Below, in pieces: positions 54,465 to 64,000 of a stretch of DNA of 64,000 nt (position 1 is its first letter; every line of letters begins with the position of its first letter). The position numbers were made by a program, and so were the translations under genes. The notes below the pieces were generated by a model. It saw only the letters and a program-made list of their open reading frames with translations, was not told where the DNA came from and ran no database searches. Where the stretch lies: positions 93,253,461 to 93,317,460 of the forward strand of contig CM044307.1 in NCBI GenBank assembly GCA_024291935.2, given 5' to 3'. Origin of the DNA: Okapia johnstoni (taxonomy: Eukaryota; Chordata; Mammalia; Artiodactyla; Giraffidae).

Positions 54465-54945
54465 ACTAGGCAGAATAGTGGTCCCCAGAAGCTGTCCATG
54501 TCCCAGTCTTTGGAGTCCGTGACAACCAGACCTGGGAAAGGAGACTTACAGAGTAAGGTTAAGAACTTTGAGGTGGGGAGATTAGCCTGGATTACCCAGG
54601 TGAATTCAACTTCCTCACAGGCATCCCTTAAAATGGAAAACTTTTCCAGGCTGTGATCCAAGAAAGAAATGTGACAACAGAAGAAGGGTCAGAGAGATGC
54701 TGGTTTTGCATATGGATGAGGGGGGCCATGAGCCAAGGAATGTGGGCAGCCTCTAGAAGCTTGTGAAGCGAGGAAATGCATTCTTCCCTGAAGTCTCCAG
54801 AAGAATGCAGCCCTGCCAATGCCTTGACTTCAGGACTTCTGACCTGCAGAACTGTAAGGCAATAAATCTGTGTTGTTTTAAGCCACTAAGTTTGTGATCA
54901 TTTTTTCATTTTTCAGCAGCCACAGAAAACCAATAGACCATGTGA
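54465..54945 (+). mobile_element. MLT1-like MaLR LTR, sense
   Basis: aggcagaatagtggtcccca at the start and acttctgacctgcagaactg ... aataaatctgtgttgtttta near the end, with the expected internal order. Confidence 0.7.
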
Positions 54946-54954
54946 GCTTTGAAA

Positions 54955-55180
54955 GGCAGCCTGATGCAGCACAAGTCCTGGAGCTAGACTGCCTGGGTTC
55001 AAAGCCTAGCTCTGCCACTCACTAGCTGCGTGACCCTGTTTACTAACCCTCTCTGTGCCTCAGATTCTTCGTCCATAAAATGGGGCTATTAATAGAACCT
55101 AGCTCATGATGTTGCTGTGAGGATCACATGAGTTCACCCTTGTGACATACCTCGCACAGTCTCTAGCATTATCATATGCA
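54955..55180 (+). repeat. MIR SINE, well preserved
   Basis: gagctagactgcctgggttc, ctctgccactcactagctgc, cataaaatggggctattaat and gctgtgaggatcacatgagt follow the MIR consensus order closely. Confidence 0.8.
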
Positions 55181-55198
55181 GATAGTTAATGTTATCAT

Positions 55199-55415
55199 TG
55201 GGCTTCCCAGATGGCTCAGTGGTAAAGAATCTGCCTGCCAGTGTGGGAGACACAGGAGACTCAGATTCAATTTGGGTTGGTAAGATCCCCTGGAGGAGGA
55301 GGAAATGGCAACCCACTCCAGTATTCTTGCCTGGAGAATCCCATGGACGGAGGAGTCTTGAGGGCTACAATCCATGTGGTCACAAAGAGTCAGACACAAC
55401 TGGGCAAACGAGCAT
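55199..55415 (+). mobile_element. Bov-tA SINE, sense
   Basis: gggcttcccagatggctcag to cacaactgggcaaacga, immediately upstream of the antisense L1. Confidence 0.92.
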
Positions 55416-55446
55416 GCACACATGCAGATGTTATCACTGCTATTTG

Positions 55447-57006
55447 TTTTTTTTTTTTTTTTCCCTTAAGTTATTTTATTTTATTTTATTTTTTAATTTT
55501 TTTTAATAAATTTATTTATTTTAGTTGGGGGCTAATTACTTTACAATATTGTAGTAGTTTTTGCCATACATTGACATGAATCAGCTATGGGTTTACATGT
55601 GTTCCCCATCCTGAACCCTCCTCCCACCTCCCTCCCCATCCCATCCCTCTGGGTCATCCCAATGCCCCAGCCCTGAGCATTTGTCTCATGCATAGAACAT
55701 GGAATGGTGTTCTGTTTCACATATGATAATATACATGTTTCAATGCTATTGTCCCAGAACGTCCCACCCTCACCTTCTCCCTCAGAGTCCGTAAGACTGT
55801 TCTATGCATCTGTGTCTCTTATTCTGTCTTGTATATAGGGTTACTGTTACCATCTTTCAAATTCCATATATATGCATTAGTATACTGTATTGGTGTTTGT
55901 CTTTCTGGCTTACTTCACTCTGTATAATGGGCTCTAGTTTCATCCATCTCAATAGAACCGATTCAAATGTATTTTTTTTAATGGCTGAGTAATATTTCAT
56001 TGTGTATATGTACCACAGCTTCCTTATCCATTTGTCTGCTGATGGACATCTAGGTTGCTTCCATGTCCTGGCTATTGTAAACAGTGCTGCGACCAACATT
56101 GGGGTACACGCGTCTCTTTCAATTCTGGTTTCCTCGGTGGGTATGCTCAGCAGTGGGATTGCTGGGTCATATGGCAGTTCTATTCCCAGTTTTTTAAGGA
56201 ATCTCCACACTGTTCTCCATAGTGGCTGTACTAGTTTGCATTCCCACCGACAGTGTAAGAGGGTTCCCTTTTCTCCACACCCTCTCCAGCATTTATTGCT
56301 TGTAGACTTTTGGATAGCAGCCATTCTGACTGGTGTGTAATGGTACCTCATTGTGGTTTTGATTTGTATTTCTCTAATAATGAGTGATGTTGAGCATCTT
56401 TTCATGTGTTTGTTAGCCATCTATATGTCTTCTTTGGAGAAATGTCTGTTTAGTTCTTTGGCCCATTTTTTGATTGGGTCGTTTATTTTTCTGGAATTCA
56501 GCTGCAGGAGTTGCTTGTATATTTTTGAGATTAATTGTTTGTCTGTTGCTTCGTTTGCTATTATTTTCTCCCATTCTGAAGGCTGTCTTTTCACCTTGCT
56601 TATAGTTTCCTTTGTTGTGCAAAAGCTTTTAATTTTAATTAGGTCCCATTTGTTTATTTTTTCTTTTATTTCCAATATTCTGGGAGGTGGGTCATGGAGG
56701 ATCCTGCTGTGATTTATGTCGGAGAGTGTTTTGCCTATGTTTTCCTCTTGGAGTTTTACAGTTTCTGGTCTTACGTTTAGATCTTTAATCCATTTTGAGT
56801 TTATTTTTGTGTATGGTGTTAGGAAGTGTTCTAGTTTCATTCTTTTACAAGTGGTTGACCAGTTTTCCCAGCACCACTTGTTAAAGAGATTGTCTTTTCT
56901 CCATTGTATACTATTGCCTCCTTTGTCGAAGATAAGGTGTCCATAGGTGCATGGGTTTATCTCTGGGCTTTCTATTTTGTTCCATTGATCTATATTTCTA
57001 TCTTTG
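55447..57006 (-). mobile_element. L1 LINE 3' half, antisense, with perfect 15-base target duplication
   Basis: 1.56 kb antisense L1 with its poly(A) represented by the T tract at 55447. Minus-strand frames give the ORF2 C-terminal region in two pieces: [20 protein letters not shown] to HFSKEDI (56421-56840), and [20 protein letters not shown] to ILMHIYGI plus stop (55857-56420). The break between the pieces makes it non-functional. The target duplication tatcactgctatttg lies at 55432-55446 and 57007-57021. Confidence 0.95.
55857..56420 (-). pseudogene. L1 ORF2 C-terminal fragment
   Basis: 187 codons corresponding to the cysteine-rich tail of L1 ORF2 ([18 protein letters not shown], then [10 protein letters not shown] and [11 protein letters not shown]). 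It ends at the natural ORF2 stop. No endonuclease or polymerase domain is present. Confidence 0.92.
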
Positions 57007-57059
57007 TATCACTGCTATTTGACACATCCAAAGTGCCATGCGAAAGCAAGTGATTTCTA

Positions 57060-57290
57060 CTTTTTTTGAATTTTTATTTATTTTTGGCCGTGCAAGTTCT
57101 CCCATGCTGCTCTCAGGCTTTCTCTTGTTTCAGCAAGCAGGGGCTAATCCTAGTTGCAGGCTATCATAGTGGTGGCTTCTCTTGTTGCAGAGCTTGGGCT
57201 CTAGGTGCACAGGCTTCAGTAGCTGTGACTTAGTTGCCCCATATCACCTGGAATTTTCATGGACCTGAGATCGAACCTCAGGGAAGTCAC
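57060..57290 (-). mobile_element. CHR-1-like SINE, antisense
   Basis: tatttttggccgtgcaagtt through cttctcttgttgcagagctt to gatcgaacctcagggaag; old and diverged. Confidence 0.7.
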
Positions 57291-57440
57291 TGTTATATTT
57301 CATATATTGTTATTCCTCTGTGAAAAAGATAACCTCCAGTGTTACATGAATTAACTAGGTTCGTGTAATTTATTTTTCAAGAGGGAAGAAAAATATATTT
57401 TTTATATCAAACTGTATTAAACAATGGCTTTCCAGGTAGT

Positions 57441-58780
57441 ACAGCAGTGGCCACAGGACTGGAAAAGGTCAATTGTCATTCCAATCACAAAGAAAGGCAA
57501 TGCTGAAGAATGTTCAAACTACCATACAATTGCACTCATCTCACACACTAGCAAAGTAAGGCTCAAAATTCTCCAAGCCAGGCTTCAATAGTATGTGAAC
57601 CGAGAACTTCCAGATGTTCAAGCTGGATTTAGAAATGGCAGAGGAACCAGAGATCAAATTGCCAACATCCGTTAGATCATCGAAAAAGCAAGAGAGTTCC
57701 AGAAGAACATCTGCTTTATTGACTATGTCAAAGCCTTTGTGTGGATCACAACAAACTGTGGAAAATTCTTAAAGAGCTGAGAATACCAGACCACCTGACC
57801 TGCCTTCTGAGAAACCTGTATGCAGGTCAAGAAGCAACAGTTAGAACTGGACGTGGAACAACAGACTGGTTCCAAATAGGGAAAGGAGTATGTCAAGGCT
57901 GTATATTGTCACCCTGCTTATTTAACTTACATGCAGAGTACATCATTCGAAATGCCAGGAGGATGAAACACAAGCTGGAATCAAGATCACTGGGAGAAAT
58001 ATCAATAACCTCAGATATGCAGATGACACCACCCTTATGGCAGAAAGCAAAGAGGAACTAAAGAGCCTCTTGATGAAACTGAAAGAGGAGAGTGAAAAAG
58101 TTGACTTAAAACTCAACATTCAGAAAACTGAGATCATGGCATCCAGTCCCATCACTTCATGGCAGATAGATGGGGAAACAGTGGAAACAGTGGCTGACTT
58201 TATTATCTTGGACTCCAAACTCACTGCAGAAAGTGACTGCAGCCATGAAATTAAAAGATGCTTGCTCCTTGGAAGAAAAGCTAGGACCAACCTAGACAGC
58301 ATATTAGAAAGCAGAAATGTTACTTTGCCAACAAAGGTCCATCTAGTCAAGGCTATGGTTTTTCCAGTGGTCATGTATGGATGTGAGAGTTGGACTATAA
58401 AGAAAGCTGAGTGCTGAAGAATTGATGCTTTTGAACTGTGGTGTTGGAGAAGACTCTTGAGAGTCCCTTGGACTGCAAGGAGATCCAACCTGTCCATCCT
58501 AAAGGAAATCAATCCTGAATTGGAAGGACTGATGCTGAAGCTGAAACTCTGATACTTGGGCCACCTGAGGCAAAGAACTGACTCATTGGGAAAGACCCTG
58601 ATGCTGGGAAAGATTGAAGGCAGGAGGAGAAGGGGACGACAGAGGATGAGATGGTTGGATGGCATCACTGACTCAATGGACATGAGTTTGAGCAAGCTCC
58701 AGGAGTTGGTGATGGACAGGGAAGCCTGGCATGTTGCAGTCCATGCAGTCACAAACAGATGACTGAGCGACTGAACTGAA
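57441..58780 (+). mobile_element. BovB LINE, sense, 5'-truncated
   Basis: Starts at cagcagtggccacaggactgg and ends tgactgagcgactgaactgaa. Encodes a frameshifted polymerase half: GVCQGCILSPCLFNLH in one frame and the EEELK-like to [15 protein letters not shown] region in another. A YADD-equivalent (cagatatgcagatgacacc) is still legible. Confidence 0.92.
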
Positions 58781-59439
58781 TAGTAATCACAGGGCTCCCT
58801 ATGCTCTTTAAACTCATCAACAGTTATTTCCTTACTCATGCTTCACTTATCCGGGCCATCTGGACTATTAATACTCTCAGGATATCTCCCATGCTTTCAG
58901 ATATCTCCGTGTTATTCCACACATTCTTACTAGAAGGCTTTTGCTTCTATTCTGGCAGGAAGTTGACTGGCATCTGTGAGAAGACGTATGTACTTGTACA
59001 TGATAAATTAGATCCTAGAGTGGTAGGACTATGGTAAAATAATTTCTGTGTCCACTTTCCAAATTCCTTTACTCTTTTACATAATTTCCACCCCATATTC
59101 CTATCCCAAAAACCTCTATCTTTAGAGCCTTTGAGGGAAGAAACAAGAGACATTACAAAAAGTAGGAAGCGCTATCTAAATATCCAGATCACCATGGTCC
59201 TTACTGGGTTTCTGTCTGGTGGAAGAAGAGAAAAATCATCTGGCTTGAGAGGAAATGTCTTTGAGCCATCTCTGTGTCATGCTTACTGTCCCACTTTCCC
59301 TAAGAACTGAATGAGTCTCACTCATTGTTACATAATGACAGGTTAGCAGGTGCTCCTGGAAGATTTTCTCTCCTCCCACCACCAGATTCTTGTTTCCCCA
59401 GTTATAATCAGGGTTGCTAAGATGACCTCTCCATGAGTG

Positions 59440-59664
59440 CGTGCGTGCATGCTCAGTCATGTCCGACTCTTTTGCGACCCATGGACTGTAGCCTGTCAGG
59501 CTCCTCTGTTCATGGAATTTTCCTTGCAAGAATACTAGATTGGGTTGCCATTTTCTCCTCCAGGGGATCTTCCTGACCCAAGGATTGAACCCAAGTTTCC
59601 TGTGTCTCCTGCATTTGCAGGTTGATTCTTTACCACTGAGCCAAGGGAACCCACAGGGAAGCCC
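59440..59664 (-). mobile_element. Bov-tA SINE, antisense
   Basis: gctcagtcatgtccgactct to gggaacccacagggaagccc, with an (gtgc)n-like stretch just before it. Confidence 0.9.
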
Positions 59665-60724
59665 TCTGGGCACATTTTAAATGATTATTTTTCTTCTTCT
59701 CCCAGAGGGATATTTCTCTGTGGTATGACTCTTGGAGGTCAAATTCAGGAAATTGTGGAACCTCTCTGATCTGGAGTCCTATAGTGGTTTTTAACTCTCA
59801 AGACTGTCTACATAGGGAGCTTCCAGCAATTCCTCAATTATAGTTTAAAGTCTTTCTACTGATACTGGCTCCATACTGGTTCCAGCTGCTGGAGTTTGCT
59901 CCTGGGCTTCTGCTCCCTGTTATAATAGCTGTGATTCTCTGTCTCCGTCTGTCTCTCTCCCGTCTGGGGGGAAGCAGTTTGCTCTGTAACCTCAGTTCTC
60001 TGAGAAATCCAGAGTCGTTGACCTTGTGTGTTCAGCTTTTGCCTTGTTGTCAGATGAGAAACTTGAATTCATCAATGTGATTTTAATCCTTATGTTAACT
60101 GATTACAAACTGTGCAATAATCCTAATTTTCTTATCAGTAAATAGTAATATATACTTTGCAAAGTTGCACAGAGATTTGAAGTTCATGTATGCAAATCAC
60201 TTGTAGAGGAACTTAATGACTAGCAGGTTTATTATTGATTGGTGGCATACTTTCTAAGGAACTGGGTATGTTCCAAATAGTAATCCAATCTGAACTAAAC
60301 ATTAACTTTCAAAAAAGTTAAACTAAGCCTTTATTCACTTCTGCTTTCACTTGAAAACTGAAGCTTGGTTCAGTTTCCTGTGTCTTCTAGTACTCACTTT
60401 ACGTTATTGTACAGTAAACTTGTTTTTCTGAGTAATGACTGTGATAAACTTTTAGTCTAAATTACTTTCTTGATCCTCTTGTTTTATATCAGTACAGCAA
60501 ATCACTTATACTAGAAAGTTCACTGGACTGAGAAATGGGAAAAATGAGACTGAGTCCTAATTCTAGCACTAATTAGCTGAATGATTTTGGGCAAATCACA
60601 GTAATACATGAGTATCAGTTTCTTCATCCAAACCGCAACCTATTTGAAATAGACAATCAAAACCCCCTTTCAGGGCTAAATTTCATTTATTCATTTCTTC
60701 AATATTTATTCATGATCTATTGGA

Positions 60725-61230
60725 TATGCAGATCTTCTTTGATTTATGATGGTGTTCATCCTGATAAACTCATTGAAAACTGAAAATGTCCTAAGTTAAA
60801 ATGCATTTAATACACCTACGAAATATCATAGCTTAGCCTAGCCTAACTTAAAAGGGCCCGGAACACTGACATTGCCTATAGTTGGGCAAAATCATATAAC
60901 ACAAAGCCTATTTTATAATAAAATGTTGAATGGCTCATGTAGTTTATTGAGTACTATACTGAAAGTGAAAGCAGAATGGTTATCTGGGTGCAGGATGGTT
61001 GTAAGTATATCAGTTGTTTACCCTTATAGTCACGTAGCTCCCTGGGAATTCCAGCTCCCTGCTACCGCATAGCGACATGAAAGAGCATCCTAGTGAATAT
61101 CACTAGGCTGGGAAAAGATCAAAACTCAAAATCTGAAGTATCATTTCTACTGAATGTGTTTCACTTTCACACCATTGTAAAGTCAAAAAATCATAAGCCG
61201 AACCACTGTGAGTAGGGACTATCTGTACTG
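60725..61230. mobile_element. Tigger-like DNA transposon remnant
   Basis: Runs from gatcttctttgatttatgat through aatgcatttaatacacctac, tagcttagcctagcctaact and acaaagcctattttataata to aatcataagccgaacc and ggactatctgta. This order of conserved blocks fits a non-autonomous mammalian Tc/mariner element. Terminal repeats are eroded. Confidence 0.6.
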
Positions 61231-61506
61231 TACAGTATTAGGCATAAAGTATTGAGAGTCAGACAAAATAAACATAAATCTTATGCTCTAGCCAGGAATT
61301 AGGCATTAAGTCAATAACCCCACGACTAAACACATAATGACACATTGTGAAGGATGTGATAGGTGTGTTGTGAAGGCAAATATAATGTTGGTGGATGATT
61401 ACAATAGTGGGACCTGGAAGGGCTAATTGTGTTGGAAAGTCAAGAAATATTTTTCTGAGGAAACAAGAGTAGGCAATGGCCAGGTTTTGTTTGTTTGTTT
61501 TTAAAA

Positions 61507-61528
61507 AGGGGTGGGTGGGTGGGTGGGT
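61507..61528. repeat. (GGGT)n microsatellite
   Basis: About five gggt units in otherwise unique DNA. Confidence 0.85.
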
Positions 61529-62269
61529 AGGGAGTAGAGAGCATTCCTGGAATAAGAAATAGCCAGCAGAAAAACCTTGAAGCAGAAAAGAGCTTGGCCT
61601 GTTAAAGGAAGGCAAAGGTGGCTGTCAGGCTGCAGCATAGTGAACAGGGGAGAAAGTCATTCAGAGAGCATAGATGGAGCCCCTGACAGACAGGACTGAA
61701 CCCTGAAAGAGCTTTGCCTGGTCAGACTCTGGGTTCTATCTCAGTGCCACGGAAAACAACAACTGCCAAGTTTTTCCAAATTTCCTTGAATCTGAGATTT
61801 AGCCTCACTCTGTAAGATCTGCATTCTGCAAAGCAAAAGAATCTTTTGAGGAAACTCATCTGCAGTGACTAATACAAAAGAAGCTCAATCTACAAACACT
61901 CAATTTTCTTTGGTGTATGAAGGAGTTAAGGCAATGTTTTCAGTGCTGGCTGCAGAGGGAAATCACCTGGGAAGTTTTGATAATTCCCATTGCTTTGTTT
62001 CTCCTTTGGGGAAATTTGATCTAACTAGACTGGGGTACATAGCAACAGAGTTTCTAAAAGATTCTCTGTGATTCAAATGTGCAGCCAAAATTAAGAACAA
62101 TTTGGAAGAAAGCTCAAAGTTTTAGCAATTCTTGTTCACCACATATGCATCTAATTTCAGCACGAGTTTTTTTTTTTTTCTTTTAAACAGTCCATATGCT
62201 TGCCAGGCACTGTTCTTACAAAAATAGACTTTGAAAAAGTAGTTCTTCACAAAAGTAGACTCATAACTC

Positions 62270-62410
62270 TCACAATAAACCCGCAAGAACACTCACTATT
62301 TCCCCATTGGGTAAATAAGGAAATTGAAGCATAGAGTGTGAATGATTTGCCCAAGGCCACATCACTGGTAAATGCAGAGCTAGTATTTGAACTGAGGCAT
62401 CTGGCTCCAA
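62270..62410 (+). repeat. MIR SINE remnant
   Basis: taaataaggaaattgaagca, tttgcccaaggccacatcac and tttgaactgaggcatctggc; just before a perfect tandem duplication. Confidence 0.65.
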
Positions 62411-62488
62411 AATACATATTCTCTCCTGCTTTGCTGTAAGACCTCTGTGAATACATATTCTCTCCTGCTTTGCTGTAAGACCTCTGTG
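62411..62488 (+). repeat. Perfect 39-base tandem duplication
   Basis: Two identical 39-base units (62411-62449 and 62450-62488) starting aatacatattctctcctgct. Confidence 0.97.
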
Positions 62489-62627
62489 AGTTCAGAAGAG
62501 GGGAAACAGCTTGCATGTTGTCTATGCTGCCAGTGTCAACTGAGAGAAAAACACACAACATAAAAGTGGTGGGTGAAGTTTTACTCAACATCATACCAAA
62601 GGCTGTAGCCCAGGAAATATTCTCTCA

Positions 62628-62852
62628 GTGCTGTGCTAAGTCGCTTCAGTCGTGTCCAACTCTGTGCAACCTTATAAACTGTAGCCCGCCAGGCTCCTCT
62701 GTCCATGGGATTCTCCAGGCAAGAATACTAGAGTGGATTGCCATTCCCTTCTCCAGGGGATTTCCCAGACCCAGGGATCGAACTGGAGTGTCTTCCACCT
62801 AACCTGCATTGGCAGGCAGGTTCTTTACCACTGGCGGAGCCTGGCAAGCCCA
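62628..62852 (-). mobile_element. Bov-A/tA SINE, antisense
   Basis: gctgtgctaagtcgcttcag to ttaccactggcggagcctggcaagccc; the tRNA head is rearranged. Confidence 0.88.
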
Positions 62853-63803
62853 TTCTCTCAGTAGCTCTAGGAAATTACTCCAAAGAAGTAGGGGAAGAGA
62901 CAGTATACATGTGAATTTTTTGGCTAGTTACACGTGGTTATACATAAAAAGATTACTGACATGCACAACCTGGTAAAATTCTTGAATTCTAAAGAACAAA
63001 TATTATTAATGCTACCATTTAGAAAGAATAAGCTGCTGAAAAAAAAAAAAAAAGAATCACCTTTGCATTACCTCTGTAACACTAGTAGCTTGAAGGCAGT
63101 AGATTAGCATATTTAGAGAGAGAGAAAGCAAGGTTAGCTATGATGTAATTAATCTGAGAATGTGCAATAGCTCAGAGATAAGATCATTCCCCTGCCTCAA
63201 CTAGAAAAATATTAAAGAAAAGACAACAAATTAATGTGCACAAATACTTCAAACAGAAGTGGAAGAAACGGAATGAGCAATACCTATTGCTAGGCATGTG
63301 CACAGTTCCATATAAATAGATAAGGACAGAGTGGGCATGTGGAGAATACGTGTATAATATAAATAGGAAAACTTGAAAGGAAAATCTCAGTGTGTAGAAC
63401 TGAAAGTATGAAACTCAGAGGGACAGTATAAGAAGAGAGGAATTAAAAGTTTTAAGACCTCATGGATAGAAGGAAGAAGGAGACAAGCAAAATTATTCTA
63501 AAGATCTTAACATATTGGTAACGAGAAGTGGAGGAGAAATAGAGCTCCTCAGTGGAGGAAATTGTGTGTCTAGATAGGGCAATCTTTTGTGTTTTGTTTT
63601 CAAATAATTGTAGAAAAATGTGTGTCTGACTGAGAAATGTAATGGAAGGTTTTAATAGAACTGTTGAAGAGAGGGGAGAATGAAATATTAACATGATTGA
63701 AACATGAAAGCTGAAAAATGGAAAAATATGTGTACAAAAGTAAAACATAAGTATTACATATGAAGTATGAGGGAAGGAATAAAATAAAGAGATCATTATC
63801 CAA
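62853..63803. other. Purine-rich unique DNA near the window end
   Basis: About 950 bases rich in A and G on the plus strand, with an A14 tract at about 63038. Long minus-strand frames here follow from the composition and show no protein features. Confidence 0.5.
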
Positions 63804-63917
63804 GGTGCCTACTCAATCGTGTCCTACTGTCTGTGACCCCACGGACTGTAGCCCACCAGGCTCCTCTGATTTCCCAGGCAAGAAAACTGGAGTGGGTTGC
63901 CATGGCCTTCTCCAGGG
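63804..63917 (-). mobile_element. Bov-tA SINE fragment, antisense
   Basis: ggtgcctactcaatcgtgtc to ggccttctccaggg; stops where a sense SINE begins. Confidence 0.88.
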
Positions 63918-63918
63918 T

Positions 63919-64000
63919 GACTTCCCTGGTGGCTCAGACGGTTAAGCCTCTACCTACAATGTGGGAGACCTGGGTCCGATCCCTGGGTTGGGAAGATCCT
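63919..64000 (+). mobile_element. Bov-tA SINE, sense, cut by window end
   Basis: gacttccctggtggctcaga to gggttgggaagatcct, abutting the antisense fragment on its left. Continues outside the window. Confidence 0.88.

Larger units (their letters stand above)
59665..62627. other. Intergenic region, mostly old repeats
   Basis: Holds the Tigger-like element, a MIR remnant, the 39-base duplication and an L2-like stretch (about 61230-61740). The part at 59665-60480 shows nothing recognisable. No gene supported. Confidence 0.5.

Noticed and set aside
56002..56946. Plus-strand hydrophobic frames resembling membrane proteins
   Set aside because: They are the complement of L1 ORF2, which gives T-rich, Phe/Leu-rich reading frames.
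58120..58839. 239-codon minus-strand frame
   Set aside because: Antisense of the BovB polymerase region, as above.
63452..63803. Minus-strand frame of 114 codons near the window end
   Set aside because: A/G-rich plus strand produces Phe/Ser/His-rich reverse frames; no gene features.

Overview
This is a 64 kb piece of ruminant nuclear genome, most likely bovid. The evidence is the dense load of pecoran repeats (BovB/RTE LINEs, Bov-tA and Bov-A2 tRNA-derived SINEs, older CHR-type SINEs) and three vertebrate genes with consensus splice sites. Gene order ZFC3H1 (minus), THAP2 (plus), TMEM19 (plus) matches the block on human chromosome 12q21. The exact species cannot be decided from this window.

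Layout. 1-7.2 kb holds the 5' end of ZFC3H1 on the minus strand: coding exon 2 at 2078-2494 and the 3' end of coding exon 1 at 7120-7198. The rest of the gene lies left of the window. 7.2-7.83 kb is a GC-rich divergent promoter shared by ZFC3H1 and THAP2. THAP2 follows with three coding exons (7834-7904, 14914-15109, 19956-20345), predicting 218 residues with an intact C2CH THAP finger. 20.3-28.5 kb is AT-rich intergenic or 3' UTR sequence. A CpG-island promoter at about 28.55-28.98 kb precedes TMEM19, whose six coding exons (29179-46174) join in perfect phase to 336 residues. 46.2-64 kb is 3' UTR and intergenic DNA rich in repeats.

Roles. ZFC3H1 is a nuclear RNA-surveillance scaffold, THAP2 a probable sequence-specific DNA-binding protein with an HCF-1-binding motif, and TMEM19 a multi-pass membrane protein of the DUF92 family. 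They are neighbours and not an operon-like system; only the ZFC3H1/THAP2 pair clearly shares a promoter.

I found no undescribed multi-gene system. The observations most worth checking are: a near-perfect mariner-derived hairpin in THAP2 intron 1 that resembles the ruminant miR-2284/2285 family; the missing 5' part of ZFC3H1 coding exon 1, including its start codon; a small shift at the THAP2 C-terminus; a displaced TMEM19 start codon; a betaretrovirus-like solo LTR in a TMEM19 intron; several nested transposon insertions with clear target-site duplications; and an unexplained 160 bp duplicated segment near 52-53.5 kb.
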